A stretch of 64,000 nucleotides of DNA from Pteria penguin (taxonomy: Eukaryota > Mollusca > Bivalvia > Pterioida > Pteriidae): contig CM068586.1 of the NCBI GenBank assembly GCA_035048485.1, forward strand, positions 52,566,167 to 52,630,166, given 5' to 3'. The notes beneath the pieces are model-generated. The model was given only the letters and a program-made list of their open reading frames with translations, had not been told where the DNA came from and searched no databases. The position numbers and the translations under genes were made by a program. This document shows positions 14,055-24,093 of the stretch, in pieces. Position 1 is the first letter of the stretch. Each line of letters opens with the position of its first letter.

Positions 14055-14936
14055 AGCTGGGTTCAAAAGAGAGATGTGTCATAGCCTGGTGCTCTGTGTG
14101 GAGAAGTCGAAACCTCTTCCGTTTTGCATGGTAGAAACTGAGTTTAAATTCCAGTCTTCTACAACTTTATGGCTCATTGAACGATTTAAATGCAACTAAC
14201 TCCTGATATTTTTTTAACATAACACTTTTTGCTTGCTGTAAATCAAGAATCATCACTTTACTAAATCATAAGTTATTGATCTTTATATTTCTTGTAGGTA
14301 TACGTTTGCCATCGCAATGAAAATTTTCCTATTTCATTTCCCAAATCTATTGAACAACGACGCCCATTCGTTAAAATGAAAGAACATTCCGTAGTTTTTG
14401 AGGACGAGGAGGAGATAGAAGTTGACACTGTTATATTTTGCACTGGTTACCAGCATTCGTTTCCTTTTCTGTCATCTGACGTTATACGCATCACTAATGG
14501 AAGGATAGAACCCATCTACAAACATCTGATTCACATTGATTATCCCACATCGTTCTTCCTGTTCAGTATACCCCGTGAATTTCTTCATTTCAAACAGTTT
14601 GATGATATGGCTAAACTGGTTGTCGGGATTTTGGACGGCCGTGTCACACTTCCATCAAGAGAAGAAATGTTAGACGATAGTGAGCAAGAATACCAGCAGC
14701 GTGTTAAAGACGGCCTTCCACCACGGCATTCACACTATATGGGCATTACAAAGTTTCGGAAAAAATTTAATGCTGATATTGCGAAACTCGGTGGAATTGA
14801 ACCAAACCCCGATGTTTTGTGGTCAATCAGGGAACACGTGTTTAACGAGCGCAACGTGAACATTACAGGATATCAGAAGCTTAACTATAAAATCACTGGT
14901 GACACTTTTGAAGTACAGAGACCACCATGTCAGTAA
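4755..14936 (+). CDS. Flavin-containing monooxygenase (FMO-like), 6 exons
   Basis: Predicted FMO of 435 aa, an FAD- and NADPH-dependent enzyme that oxygenates soft nucleophiles (N or S). Exons are 4755-4823, 10453-10595, 11749-11887, 12606-12745, 13667-13844 and 14298-14936. All have GT/AG ends and the phases close to 1308 nt including the stop. Landmarks are the FAD site GAGVAG (residues 13-18), GGTWVYT and HTSMYKDL in exon 2, TNFPKE in exon 3, CNG at the exon 4-5 joint, an NADPH site read as GAKNTG (205-210) and FCTGY (270-274), the FMO F-x-TGY motif. Length matches invertebrate FMO-like enzymes. The start at 4755 places the FAD motif close to the N terminus, as is usual. Odd points: the NADPH loop has Lys where Gly is usual, and exon 4's acceptor at 12605/12606 omits the Phe that often follows YI. 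Introns are packed with repeats. Confidence 0.9.
4870..5860. repeat. Tandem array, about 150-bp unit, 6-7 copies, in FMO intron 1
   Basis: Diverged direct repeats. Recurring landmarks are a TTTCCAGA-type start (near 4887, 5047, 5187, 5338, 5485, 5641, 5838), then AGGAATGATTGATTTCTTT, ACTTCATACAATGCTAG, a GGGGTCAAAAGGTCAA block and GGGTCACT with a run ending ATAGACATTTATCACT. A CTGTCTGTCTG stretch precedes it. This looks like an old array; copies differ at many positions. Confidence 0.75.
6130..7605 (+). repeat. 345-bp tandem repeat, two near-identical copies plus two partial
   Basis: Copies begin at 6130, 6475 and 6820, exactly 345 bp apart. The first two are almost identical over their whole length. 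The third has a short deletion in its first half and stops near 7085. After about 135 bp of other sequence, a more diverged copy runs from about 7220 to 7600. Landmarks are GTGCACCATATGCGCATTTC, GTCTCTTTAGTGATGCTC, GTGAACCAAAGAATCTA and CAGCAGTGACACCGGGTC. Further diverged copies are at 10077-10140 and 11195-11500. It carries no coding capacity. Confidence 0.85.
7714..7805 (-). mobile_element. Solo Penelope-like 3' tail
   Basis: It contains GAGACCAGGTGCC, GAGAGTAAGCGTCTCCTG and CATCACCCGTCACA, the reverse complement of the tail that follows the RT gene at 1013-1076. There is no RT sequence beside it. Confidence 0.55.
7806..10452. other. FMO intron 1, distal part
   Basis: Intronic, AT-rich. 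It holds a C-rich/poly-A tract at 8080-8120 and a fragment (10077-10140) of the 345-bp repeat family. I see nothing coding in it. Confidence 0.5.
10739..11028 (+). mobile_element. Intact tRNA-derived SINE in FMO intron 2
   Basis: The element is flanked by perfect 13-bp direct repeats TTCAAATAGAAAT (10726-10738 and 11029-11041), the mark of LINE-mediated insertion. The tRNA-like head has an A-box-like TGGCTTAGTGG and a B box GGTTCGACTCC near 10798. The body contains GGTGTTCTGTCTTTCGGATG, a TTCGGGTGGGTCCCATGCAA block and CAGATGCCGTCACCATATAC. The tail is (TCAA)n. It may belong to the molluscan V-SINE/RUDI type, but I could not compare it with a reference. Confidence 0.9.
11195..11500 (+). repeat. 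Diverged copy of the 345-bp repeat
   Basis: Shared blocks are TTTTGTGCACCAGATGCGCG, TTATGTCTCTCCAGTGATGC, TTAGAGTAATTTACAA and TTGAAAACTAGACTTGTGAT, in the same order as the intron 1 copies. Confidence 0.7.
12351..12440 (+). mobile_element. Solo Penelope-like 3' tail in FMO intron 3
   Basis: The order GGTGGGTATGGCCGGTCAAC, GGGAATGCCTACTCCTC, CACATGATCC, TCTCTGG matches the tail core after the RT gene in the same orientation. Confidence 0.5.
12481..12552 (+). repeat. (GAA)/(GAT)/(GAC) trinucleotide tract
   Basis: Simple repeat in FMO intron 3, 55 bp upstream of exon 4. It opens a frame into exon 4 that reads as a poly-Asp stretch, but the splice acceptor at 12605 excludes it from the mRNA. 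Confidence 0.85.
13990..14055 (+). repeat. (GA)n microsatellite in FMO intron 5
   Basis: About 32 uninterrupted GA units. Confidence 0.95.
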
Positions 14937-14962
14937 ATTAAACAATAATCCCTTGTACTTAG

Positions 14963-15045
14963 ACAAAACAACCCAAAACGTTCTAAATAACAACACTGAA
15001 GAATTCAAACCTCAAAACAACCCAAAACGTTTTAAATAACAAGAT
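14963..15045 (+). repeat. Two-copy 51-bp repeat in FMO 3' flank
   Basis: The block AAAACAACCCAAAACGTT followed by TAAATAACAA occurs twice, about 51 bp apart, just after the FMO stop codon, so it is probably in the 3' UTR. Confidence 0.7.
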
Positions 15046-15406
15046 TGTAGAAATCAAAGCACAAAATAACTCGATTTCACGATTGATCTACACGCTATTA
15101 TTCCGGTTTTTGTCTTTTGTTGAACTAATACTGTAACTTTTTTTTTTCAAAAATTGGTAATCGTATATGCTTTAATTAACGAGTCGCCTCTGACTTTAAC
15201 TATACAGATAAAATGCATTTGTCGCGAAATATGCATCGTGTAAAACCCATGAGGTAGATCGTGTCTCACAAATCCCTTGGGACAACACAATCAAAAACCT
15301 ATGGAAGGTGTGTCTGAATTTCCATTGGTCCATCACGACACTGTGATGGTCCAATGAGACGACACCTAATATAGGCAATACGGGGTTATGCTACCTGTGT
15401 CGTAGC
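15046..15406. other. FMO 3' flank with inverted CCAAT hairpin
   Basis: No gene. At 15327-15357 CATTGGTCCATCAC and GTGATGGTCCAATG pair with one mismatch around a 6-nt loop, placing ATTGG and CCAAT on the two arms about 50-80 bp upstream of the RecQ-like start. Confidence 0.5.
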
Positions 15407-15610
15407 ATGGCGGCGTTCGAAGATGTAAATTATACCAAGCTTAAGGTGCTGCAAGATTTCAAATTAAAAGAATTACAAGATTTTCAGAAACATGCTTTGC
15501 AAGCCTTAGTTATGAAAAGACGTGATGCCTTCATATCTGTCAAAACAGGAATTCAAACACTTCCTTACCTAAGTAGGATTGATTTGATTGGTTATGGGGG
15601 TGGTGTCTGA
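15407..15610 (+). pseudogene. Truncated RecQ-like DNA helicase N terminus
   Basis: It starts MAAFEDVNYTKL and continues with a Q-motif-like region (KELQDFQKHALQAL, about residues 21-34) and RRDAFISVKTG (about 38-48), where a RecQ-type helicase would go on into the Walker A GGGKS. Here the similarity stops after KTG and unrelated residues lead to a stop at 15610, so the ATPase core is missing. No further helicase sequence follows. RecQ assignment is by motif memory and is moderate. Confidence 0.5.
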
Positions 15611-15894
15611 TGATATGAATATTAATTAGTTCCGAAGGATTTTGTATGTAATGTCCCACGGGGTTTATGAGGTACGATCTATCCCGTGGGTTTCACACTA
15701 TGGAAATATGCAACAAGTTGGTTATTTCACGCCCTCGTGGTCATGCACACCACGCCTACTCCATTATTAAAATAAGTTACTATTCGGATAAAATAACCGT
15801 TGCAATTATTTTGAATGTCTTTACCGTATCGAGTCAAGTTATATTGGATTGAGTTTCCGCGAAATACTATAATACCGAATCGAATTGAAATAGG

Positions 15895-16042
15895 AAAGGC
15901 ACATGCTTGGAGTACAGAGGTTAAGTACTTAGTTTGCGACACAGACGAGTTCGATTCCCGGATTGCGCCAATATGTTTAAGGGGTTGGCTACAACCTCTT
16001 CCTGTGTCACAATATTGTTGAAAGCGACGTAAAATACCGAAC
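15895..16042 (+). mobile_element. tRNA-like SINE, family B (diverged)
   Basis: It shares with the copy at 27928-28096 the blocks GAGTTCGATTCCCGGAT (B-box region), GCGCCAATATGTTTAAG, GGTTGG and ATTGTTGAAAGCGACGTAAA. It is diverged and has no clear tail. Confidence 0.65.
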
Positions 16043-16099
16043 ATCCAAACAATTAACGGAAAAGTATATCTTTTCTACAAGAAAACGGAGAATAGGTGT

Positions 16100-16190
16100 A
16101 CTGACGGAAGAACAAGAAGTGGTCAGGCACCATGGACGTGTAAGCATTACCTGCCTGTCGGACACATCCGTCGTGACGTTATGATGAATG
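16100..16190 (-). mobile_element. Solo Penelope-like 3' tail
   Basis: It contains GGTCAGGCACCATGGA, GTGTAAGCATTACCTG and ACATCCGTCGTGA in the same order as the reverse complement of the RT-linked tail. Confidence 0.45.
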
Positions 16191-17985
16191 AGAGCATTTG
16201 ACATGAATTATACCGCTTTTGTACACTTCTCAAATTTTGTGGTTTTGTGATTGATATGTAAAACAATTTTGGAGGAAAACATCTGAAAGGCACCGTAAAA
16301 ATGATTTTGCTTGTTGTAGTTACCCTCCCCTGAAAACTGTGTGCGATAGAAAACAATAACTAATGGTTCAATAACTGCAATGAATAAGCACGATGTTATT
16401 AATTTAAAATAACTAGTATTCTTCTTTTCACATGTAAAACAGAAAAAGATCTATTCAGCTTAATTAAAAAAATAATCCCCCACCCTACATTTTAATATCT
16501 TTTGGTATTACTGTTGAACGTATCATCTAAAAGAATTCCCATTAGATAAAAGAAAAGTTAAAATTTTCATATAAAACTGGCCTTATAAACCTGGTTAAAG
16601 ATGACATGATAAAAATGCAAATTATTTCTTTAAACCTTTGATGAAAGAGGAAGAAAAGAAAAGTTTTCAAGACGGATTTTGAAAGAAAGATAACTCTAAC
16701 TTATACGACGAATCCATATTCTTTATAGTGAAAATTCTACGTAAAACTAATGACTTTGCAGAATTGTATTAAATTTATTGTATCCAAATACTATATTGTT
16801 GCATAGCTACGCAATATGTATAACAATAAATATTATATAAAAATGTGATTTATACCTTAAAAAACTTTGGAAAATTTTACCAACTCAGTGGGCGATCCAG
16901 CAACTCCCCTATACTTTGTCGGGGAGAAAGGGGGGTTGATTGAGGGAGCATCATTTTGCCGAATTTTTACCAAAATATGCTCAAAATATGGGGTCATGAT
17001 GAATCTGTATACCAAATTTCAGTTCAATATGTGCAACCGTTGAAAAGATAATGAAAGGGAAATTTGTATTGCTGAAAATTTTTTAACTTCAAGGGGCGTA
17101 AAATTGTCAAAAACTATTAGAACCTAGCATAGTCATTGCCATGATGCATCTGTATACCAAATTTCAGTTAAATATGTGCATGTATGTAAGAGATAATGAG
17201 CAGAAACTATAAATTTCTATGTCCAAGGGACATAACTCTGTCAAAGATAATTACACAGGACCCTGAGCTAGATATTCTAATGATGTATCTGCATGCCAAA
17301 TTTCATTTCATTATATGCACTGCATAAGATAGTGAACGGAAAGTGTTGGTGTATGGACCAACAGACCGACAGACAAAGCAATATACCACTCCTTCTTCGC
17401 AAGGGGAGAGGGGGGTGGGGTGGATGTGAAAACTCTTTTTTCCAGATTTATGCCGATTTAGGGGGTAAGTGAGCATTGTCCTTTATCTATTTATGAATAA
17501 ACACAGTAAGGCATTACCAAAAATATTATTATAGCCACATAAATCAAGAGTATGTCATCTACATGTACAAGATAACCATTGATGAAGTTCAACTCTCTTC
17601 GGTAACGCATTTCTGAAAAAAAGAAAATATGCGATATCCTATTATTTTCCTTAGATGCAACAATTGACCAATATTTGACCATTCTAAATTTGACATGTAT
17701 TTATAATAGATAAACGCTCAACTCTCCATCCATCATAACGTTTGAAGCAGTACGTTTAAAATTTAGCAATAATGTACAAAATTTAATACGAACAAGTTCA
17801 AAAACACTTCCATATTTCAGATGCATACTGTATAATAGGCTGAACGATTGATCATATATAACATACAATGAATGCAAGCATTATATTATAGTTTCATCTT
17901 GATTATATAGTAGATATTATAATTTTATTTGGTCAATCTATACTGATACACATTGAACAGTCCAGTGTACGATATTTACCACAGT
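16191..17985. other. Intergenic with degenerate repeat at 16886-17480
   Basis: No gene. The segment 16886-17480 opens with CAGTGGGCGATCCAGCAACT and closes near GCCGATTTAGGGGG, so it may be a large diverged relative of the CAGTGGCGG MITEs. Inside are three diverged direct blocks around CTGTATACCAAATTTCAGTT spaced about 150 bp, ending in a GACCGACAGAC stretch. Confidence 0.45.
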
Positions 17986-18985
17986 TTAACACGTGACTGA
18001 GTACATTGATATCACGTGAGCTTTGTCTGTAGTGTAAATGAAACTGACATACAGCTTGTCTCTGTGTCCGCCATAAAATATGTGGTCAGGTTCCCCGTCC
18101 AGGTTTTTCCTCCTCCAACAATTTACCCTCATACTTTCCCGCTTGGTGTAATCAGCTACGCACAAGACGCCGTGTATTTCTGTTATACCTCTAACCAGGT
18201 CGGTTGACATGGGAGTAGACCATAGCACCTCGCCCTCCACAGACACAAATAGTTCTCCACTGCTGTCACCTCAGCACAGGACGTATATGGCATAGGATTG
18301 AATATCCCTGCGAATGTCATACCTGAAATTTATCTTTTTCCCCGCACACTTCCCTGTTTGTGATCTGCCTGACGTGTCTCTCCCCCCCCCCCCCCTCTCT
18401 CTCTCTCCCTCCAGCATGGTAATGACATTGTCTCTCCTGTGTAACACGTAGTAGTATGTCTGGTTATAGTGGATACCGTAGGCTTCATAGTTGACGCGAT
18501 ATGTAACGTCACTACATGTTACTGTCTGGCCGTGTATATTTCACACGAACACTTTGTTACTGATTCCGTATGTGGTGAATGTGTCGTCACTGCACCGCTA
18601 TCATCAAACAACTTGAGCACCTTGTTTGCATCATCTACTTCGACAACTTTATCAGCTACTATTAAAGCACCACGAAAATCAACACATGTTTTATCTTCCA
18701 ACCTTTTGACACTGATGTCTCTGCAGTGTCTGACTTTCGGGTTCAGCTAGTCTTGACATTTTCTTGTTACTTCTCTGCATAGCTGCACTTTTGCCTTTAC
18801 TGTCGTCCTGTATGCTTTTCAGAGCCGTTAGAGCCGAGGAAGGCGAATCGTGTTCGCTGATGACTGGCGGAGTAATTTCGGGTAGGAGAAGTTCAGATAT
18901 GATGTAATCATCTGTAATCATCTGATGATATAGTTTCATCGCATGGCTGTGTGAACATGGTTTACAACAGAATTTTCGACATTTT
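17986..18985 (-). pseudogene. Decayed B-box/NHL (TRIM-like) gene copy
   Basis: It is a broken copy of the intact gene at 35746-36891. Matching pieces include CRKFCCKPCSHSH (zinc-finger end), LLPEITPPVI, VDDANKVLKLFDDSG, SVEGEVLW, ITEIHGVLCV and KLYVSF, ending VISMYSVTC as in the intact gene (VISVYSVTC). The N-terminal cysteines, several propeller blades and the reading frame are lost, and a C-run/CT microsatellite (18380-18412) interrupts the middle. It has the same orientation as the intact copy, about 17 kb away. Confidence 0.85.
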
Positions 18986-19014
18986 ACATAATTGTTTCTT
19001 TATAACCCAAATAT

Positions 19015-19530
19015 GTGTCATAACCTTGACCCAGTGTCATCTCATATTTCAATGTCAGTAACTAAATGTTGTCCGTGCTTCATTCCGCTCTGTAATTCAG
19101 CTCTCTGTGAATGGATTTCCAGAAAAAATTGCACTAATGTCTATTATGACTCGAAGGTCTGTGATGAATTGACTCAAGGTCATATCTCTTATTCAAGGTC
19201 ACCAGTTAAACGTGGCACATGTGCCATTCCGCACAGTAATTTAGTTCAAACTGACTTCCATCAAAGTTTCCACAAATGTATTTTGTGACCCAGAATGTGA
19301 CAAGAACTTGGCCCGAGTCATATCTCTTATTTCAAGATTACCAGCTAAGTACATGTATGTCCCATGGTGAATGGATTTTCATTAAACTTTGCACAAAAGT
19401 TTCGTACGAGTCAAAGCAGTTTCATGACCTTTAGACAAGGTAATATCACTTATCTGAAGGTAATCAGCTATGTACTGCAATGCTCCCTCTGCTTTGTAAT
19501 TTCGCCATTTGCGGATGAATTACCATGAAA
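19015..19530. repeat. Diverged tandem array, about 140-155 bp, 3-4 copies
   Basis: Recurring blocks are a GGTCATATCTCTTATT-like core (near 19178, 19317, 19445), a following TCACCAGTTAA or TACCAGCTAAG, and GTGAATGGATTTTCATTAAA. No coding capacity. Confidence 0.65.
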
Positions 19531-19892
19531 CATCCAAGACTGACATGTCTATAGCCATTGTAGAAATGAGTTAAAATAATTTTGAAATGGAGGAGAGGCT
19601 AATTTTCTACCAGCGATTATTTTGCATTTTAATGGTGGCAAAACCCCCTCAGATACATTAATCAGCAACAGTCTCTCCACAACGGCCATTTTGCAATAAT
19701 AGACGAATCGCAAATGAAGGAAAACAGCATTTTCTCATATTGATAGAATGTTATCATCTGTTTTTAAACGGTATTTTAACAGATCAAAACGGACTGAACC
19801 CAAATCGGTGGAGTCCGGATAATGTTTTTATTTTTTGCTTGCTTTTCTTTCATTCTTATTTTACGTCACACATTTTTAATATGGCATCATCT

Positions 19893-20214
19893 AAGGAGAG
19901 ATAGGAACCACGTGGTAAGGTCTCAGAGTAAGCCATTTAAGGAGAGATAGGAACCACGTGGTAAGGTCTCAGAGTAAGCCATTTAAGGAGAGATAGGAAC
20001 CACGTGGTAAGGTCTCAGAGTAACCCATTTAAGGAGAGATAGGAACCACGTGGTAAGGTCTCAGAGTAAGCCATTTAAGGAGAGATAGGAACCACGTGGT
20101 AAGGTCTCAGAGTAACCCATTTAAGGAGAGATAGGAACCACGTGGTAAGGTCTCAGAGTAACCCATTTAAGGAGAGATAGGAACCACGTGGTAAGGTCTC
20201 AGAGTAACCCATTT
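19893..20214. repeat. Seven perfect-length 46-bp tandem repeats with E-box
   Basis: Units start at 19893, 19939, 19985, 20031, 20077, 20123 and 20169. They are identical except for one position near the end of each unit (AAGCC or AACCC, in the order G G C G C C C). Each contains the palindrome CCACGTGG. There are no spacers, so this is a minisatellite, and its near identity points to recent expansion. Confidence 0.97.
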
Positions 20215-20220
20215 AAGTTC

Positions 20221-20780
20221 AAACCTGACTGTCATATAATAGCAGCATCTGTCTGCACAGAAATTTAGACCTACATGTATACAATGGACCCACACGAAGC
20301 ACTGAGGGATGTTATACGCGCCACGTCTACCGTGACATGGGACCTCGGTGTCAAGTCGTAGCACTGAGAGATCTTATATGCGCCATGTCTACCGTGATAT
20401 GGGACCTCGGTTTTACCTGTAGCACTGAGGGATCTATTACGCGCCATGTCTACCGTGACATGGGACCTCGGTGTCAGCCCGAAGCACGAAGGATCTTTTA
20501 TGCGCCACGTCTACCGCGACATGGGACCTCGATGTCAACCCGAAGCACTGAGAGATATTGTGCGCATCTCGCTTACCATGATATGGGACCTCGGTTTTTA
20601 CCTGTAGCACTAAAGGATCTTTCACGCACTACGTCTTCTGTGACATGGGACCTCGGTTTTTACCTGAATCACCGAGTGACCTTTTACGCGCCACATCTAT
20701 CGTCAAGTAGGATCTCGCTTTTTACCCTTCCATCCGAAATAAGTGACAACGAGGAGTCACCGGCTCACTAATTGAGCAAT
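20221..20780 (-). mobile_element. SINE with internal segment expanded into 61-62-bp x 7 array
   Basis: The ends match the tRNA-SINE body in reverse: the 3' part (GCATCTGTCTG, TTTAGACCTACATGTATAC) at 20221-20297 and the part next to the head (CTTCCATCCGAAATAAG) at 20725-20745. Between them the block AGCACTGAGGGATC, GCGCCACGTCTACCGTGACA, TGGGACCTCGG recurs at 20298, 20360, 20421, 20483, 20544, 20606 and 20668. In intact SINEs this segment occurs once. The open frames across it are repeat artefacts. Confidence 0.88.
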
Positions 20781-21368
20781 TCCTGCTTTTTAAATAATCA
20801 ATTTTCAGTTTCAATTCTTTATTCTTTTTATCTTTCGATGCATTAGTTACAGTATATAATACACATATAAATATATACAATATTTACAGTGTCGGTAGCA
20901 TGTGGAGAGTGAACAAATGTTTAAGTGACATAAATTATGAGAATGCATTTATCAAATCGGAGGGTTGTAAAGTATCATAAAGTGTAGACAAAACATGCAA
21001 TTTATCATAAAATTATATCATAAATTGTCAGCAATCACTGTACTATTAATTCTGAGTACACTGATTTTAAGTAGTGACGCTTTATGTAAAAACTTTCCCA
21101 TGTTATTTAAATCTTGAACATTATGTACTCTAAAAACTAAAAAAGCTGCCAAAACAAAATTCTACCAGTTTCCGCTAAGTACGTCAAAAATATACATGTA
21201 TTATGATCTTGCGGTATTGATGTATTTTACCATCATATTCTTTCTAAACTTTTGATAGTATGTAGATATAAATCTAGACAATATGTTCTGCAAAGTCGGT
21301 CGTTAAGCATTGCTTACCCCCATTTATGAATTTTACTATGATGGGGAATTCCATACACATGTAAATCG
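20781..21368. other. Intergenic, nothing recognised
   Basis: AT-rich sequence with no gene or repeat that I can link to others. Confidence 0.4.
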
Positions 21369-21460
21369 GCCCCGACGTAGCTCATGCGTTAGCGTGCTTG
21401 GCTCGTGATTAAGAAGGCCAAGGCTCAAACCCCATATCAGATACCGATATCGCTGTTTCA
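21369..21460 (+). mobile_element. tRNA-like SINE head
   Basis: The arrangement CGTAGCTCATGCG (A-box-like) followed 40 bp later by GGCTCAAACCCC (B-box-like) resembles a SINE head. It is not a functional tRNA: the acceptor stem does not pair. Confidence 0.4.
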
Positions 21461-21594
21461 CATGAAATCACGTGCTCTAAGTACTTTTATTTCATTTGTG
21501 ATACCGTTGATATTAAGTCAAAATGGGGTTTAGATGACTGGTTGATTATTGGTTTACACAGAGACATAGACTACTTTCAGAAAGTAACATATGT

Positions 21595-21890
21595 CTCTGT
21601 TTTACATCATTCCTAGATTATTTTACGTATATGGTGACGGCATCTGTCTGATGCATTGCATAGTCGAACACCCGAAGCAGTGAATGACCCTACTCCTTTA
21701 TACCTTAGTAAAGGACCCACCCGAAGTAGTGAGGGATCTTTTGCGTGACACGACTAGTGTGACATGGGACCTTGGCTTTTTGCTGTCTCGTCCAAAAAGA
21801 CACGGCACCGGTGTGTCCAGGACGGGAGTCGAACCCGGGACCTCTCGGTTTCGAGCAGAGCACCTCATCCATTGATCCACGTCAGATTGG
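21595..21890 (-). mobile_element. tRNA-derived SINE (reverse copy)
   Basis: Reading the minus strand, a head with GTCCCGGGTTCGACTCCCGT (B box) is followed by CACCGGTG, CTTTTTGGACGAGACAG, AGGTCCCATGTCACACTAG, TTCGGGTGGGTCC and CAGATGCCGTCACCATATAC. This is the same family as 10739-11028. Confidence 0.8.
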
Positions 21891-22240
21891 CTTCAGACTG
21901 AAACTTTGAAACAGAATATGTGCATTGTTTTATCATAATTTGAGACAGTTTTGTATATGCCCATTGTAAAATATGTTACTTTATACCCCACTATGTGTTT
22001 AGACCCCCTCTCGGAAAATTTCTCTGGGGGACCCCTATGATCCTTCTCAACAGTTTTCTGGATCTTCACTTGTGATTTATTACTTTTTTTATTCTTTATT
22101 CATCTTAACCATCCCTTATTTCGGATTATATTTGAATGTGGATACTCCATTTCCTTCATTAATATTTACCATCGAAAAGATTTAACTACGGTTTTCGAAA
22201 AGGGATGGGGTCGCAAAAGGTTATAATCGGCCTGTCCTCA

Positions 22241-22486
22241 CGGTAAAAAAAAATTGTACACATATATACAAAAATCTTGATGAGAGGGCAAAAGCAAAGC
22301 AAAACAAAACAAAAAATGAATAATAAATAAAATCAATAAATAAAATAAAAATAATAATGATGAAATAAATAAAGAAATAAATAAAAATAATAAAATAAAA
22401 TAAAATAACAGTAAAAAGAAATAGGAAATAAATAAGATAAAATGAAATGAAGGATATAATAAGGAAATTAATAGATAATAAATGAA

Positions 22487-22545
<59 letters not shown>

Positions 22546-22582
22546 CAACAGCAACAACAACAACAACAATAATAATAATCAC
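22241..22582. repeat. AT-rich simple repeats, (TAAA)n and (CAA)n
   Basis: (TAAA)n runs at about 22485-22544, followed by (CAA)n and (TAA)n. The surrounding 250 bp is degenerate A-rich low complexity. Confidence 0.9.
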
Positions 22583-22714
22583 GATCATTTTGGTATTTTT
22601 AAGTTTTTGAATTATGGATTTGTTGAGGTCGATATCGCCCTTTGTGGCTTTGCCTAACGTCTCTATAAAGATTAGGGTCTTATCTATCACCTTATTTGGA
22701 AACGGGGGTAATAA

Positions 22715-23171
22715 CTACTGTCCGCGCCACTCACTTTGTAAACCGAAAAATCTGGATTTTCACTTATTTATCTTTAAAATAGTTTTACAAAATTAATATC
22801 AATCGACAGATCTTGTTTAGTCGTAACTTTTTGTGTATGTCATATGTTTCTACGAAGAAGCATTCGTATTTTATAGGGAAAAATCATTTTAGATAGGGCA
22901 TTTCTATGTTAATTTTGACGTGACGTTTAACATTGAGTCTATGGGAAACTTGGCGACGTCACGTCAATATTTAACATGGAAATCACCCTATCTAAAATTG
23001 ATTTTTTTTCTATAAAATATGAACGCTTCTTTATACAAACATATAGCATACACCAAAAGTTACGACTAAACAAGATCTATCGAATGGTTTTGCCTTTTTG
23101 AAATAATTCTGAAGATGAAAAACTGAAAATCCAGATTTTCCGATTTCCAGAGTGGGTGGCGCGGACAGTAG
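22715..23171. mobile_element. Fold-back element, two arms of about 210 bp
   Basis: The left arm starts CTACTGTCCGCGCCAC and the right arm ends GTGGCGCGGACAGTAG. Inner landmarks also mirror: AAAATCTGGATTTT / AAAATCCAGATTTT, AGATCTTGTTTAGTCGTAAC / GTTACGACTAAACAAGATCT and TTGACGTGACGT / ACGTCACGTCAA. The unpaired centre is about 30 nt. There is no coding region. Confidence 0.85.
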
Positions 23172-23324
23172 GGCATGATAATGGGTGGTGACAGCTGACA
23201 AAATCTTATTAAAATTGTATATAACAAATCCTGAAATTTGATCATCCTACTCATAATAAGATCCGTAAAATAATGTCCCCTTATTTACTTGATCCTAGCT
23301 ACCTGGGGTTTTATCTCTAACACT

Positions 23325-23476
23325 CACCAGTGCATACTCAGGATTTCCGAAAAAAGGGGGCCCGCATGTATATTAGCCAAACTACTCAGCCATTTATGGT
23401 GCAAAATCTGGATTTTTACTAGTAAATATGTGACCAAAAGGCCCCTCCCGTGTCCTCCTCTAAATCCGCCACTGTT
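23325..23476. mobile_element. MITE copy, same family as 3412-3578
   Basis: The right end TAAATCCGCCACTG and the core (TTAGCCAAACT, GTGCAAAATCTGG, TAAATATGTGACC) match the 3.4-kb copy. The left end is degraded to CAGTGCATACTCAGG. Flanks CTCAC / TTCAC suggest a 5-bp target duplication. The related segment at 23790-23836 lacks the insertion. Confidence 0.7.
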
Positions 23477-24093
23477 CACCCACGTGACTTGACTTGACTT
23501 GAAGAAATCATCATGTCAGCAGGGGTTTTTCCGTGTTTTAATTTCGATTTAAGACCTCTAATCTAATTTTGAGAAATTATTAGTATATGTTAAAGCTTGT
23601 CCGTCTACGGTGTGGGAATATTAATCAATCATGGATTTCTCAATTTCTATACATTTTTGTCCGACTGAAATAGGTATTGATTGCACCTCTCCCTTTCTAC
23701 AGACATGTATGACGTAACATGAATTAACAATTAACAGGTAATCTCATGACAGTTCGAGACGTGAGAGGTGTACTTGATCCGTCTGTCGGGGGATTATCTC
23801 TACTGCTCACCCCATGACCTGACCTGACCTGACCTCCAGGTATATTCATGTCGGCGGGTTTATTACCAAGTTTTGATTTCGATCAATGGTTTCTAATTTT
23901 ATTGTTCGAAAGTCTTGTATCACATATCATACATCATAATTTGTTCGTTATGAACAAACATCTTTAGAACTGATATAGAAAAACTAAATGTTGTATTGTT
24001 GCCTACGATAAACCCCGAGTTTTACCCCAAGCGTCATAACCAGACTCCATTGGTATCTTCATAGATGAAAGGTGAAACTAAACTTTGCATTCA

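Noticed and set aside
19893..20214. CRISPR-like array
   Set aside because: Units are contiguous without spacers, the surroundings are eukaryotic and no cas-like gene is present.
20337..20771. 144-residue repetitive protein
   Set aside because: It is the translation of the expanded SINE body; the same DNA is open on the other strand too.
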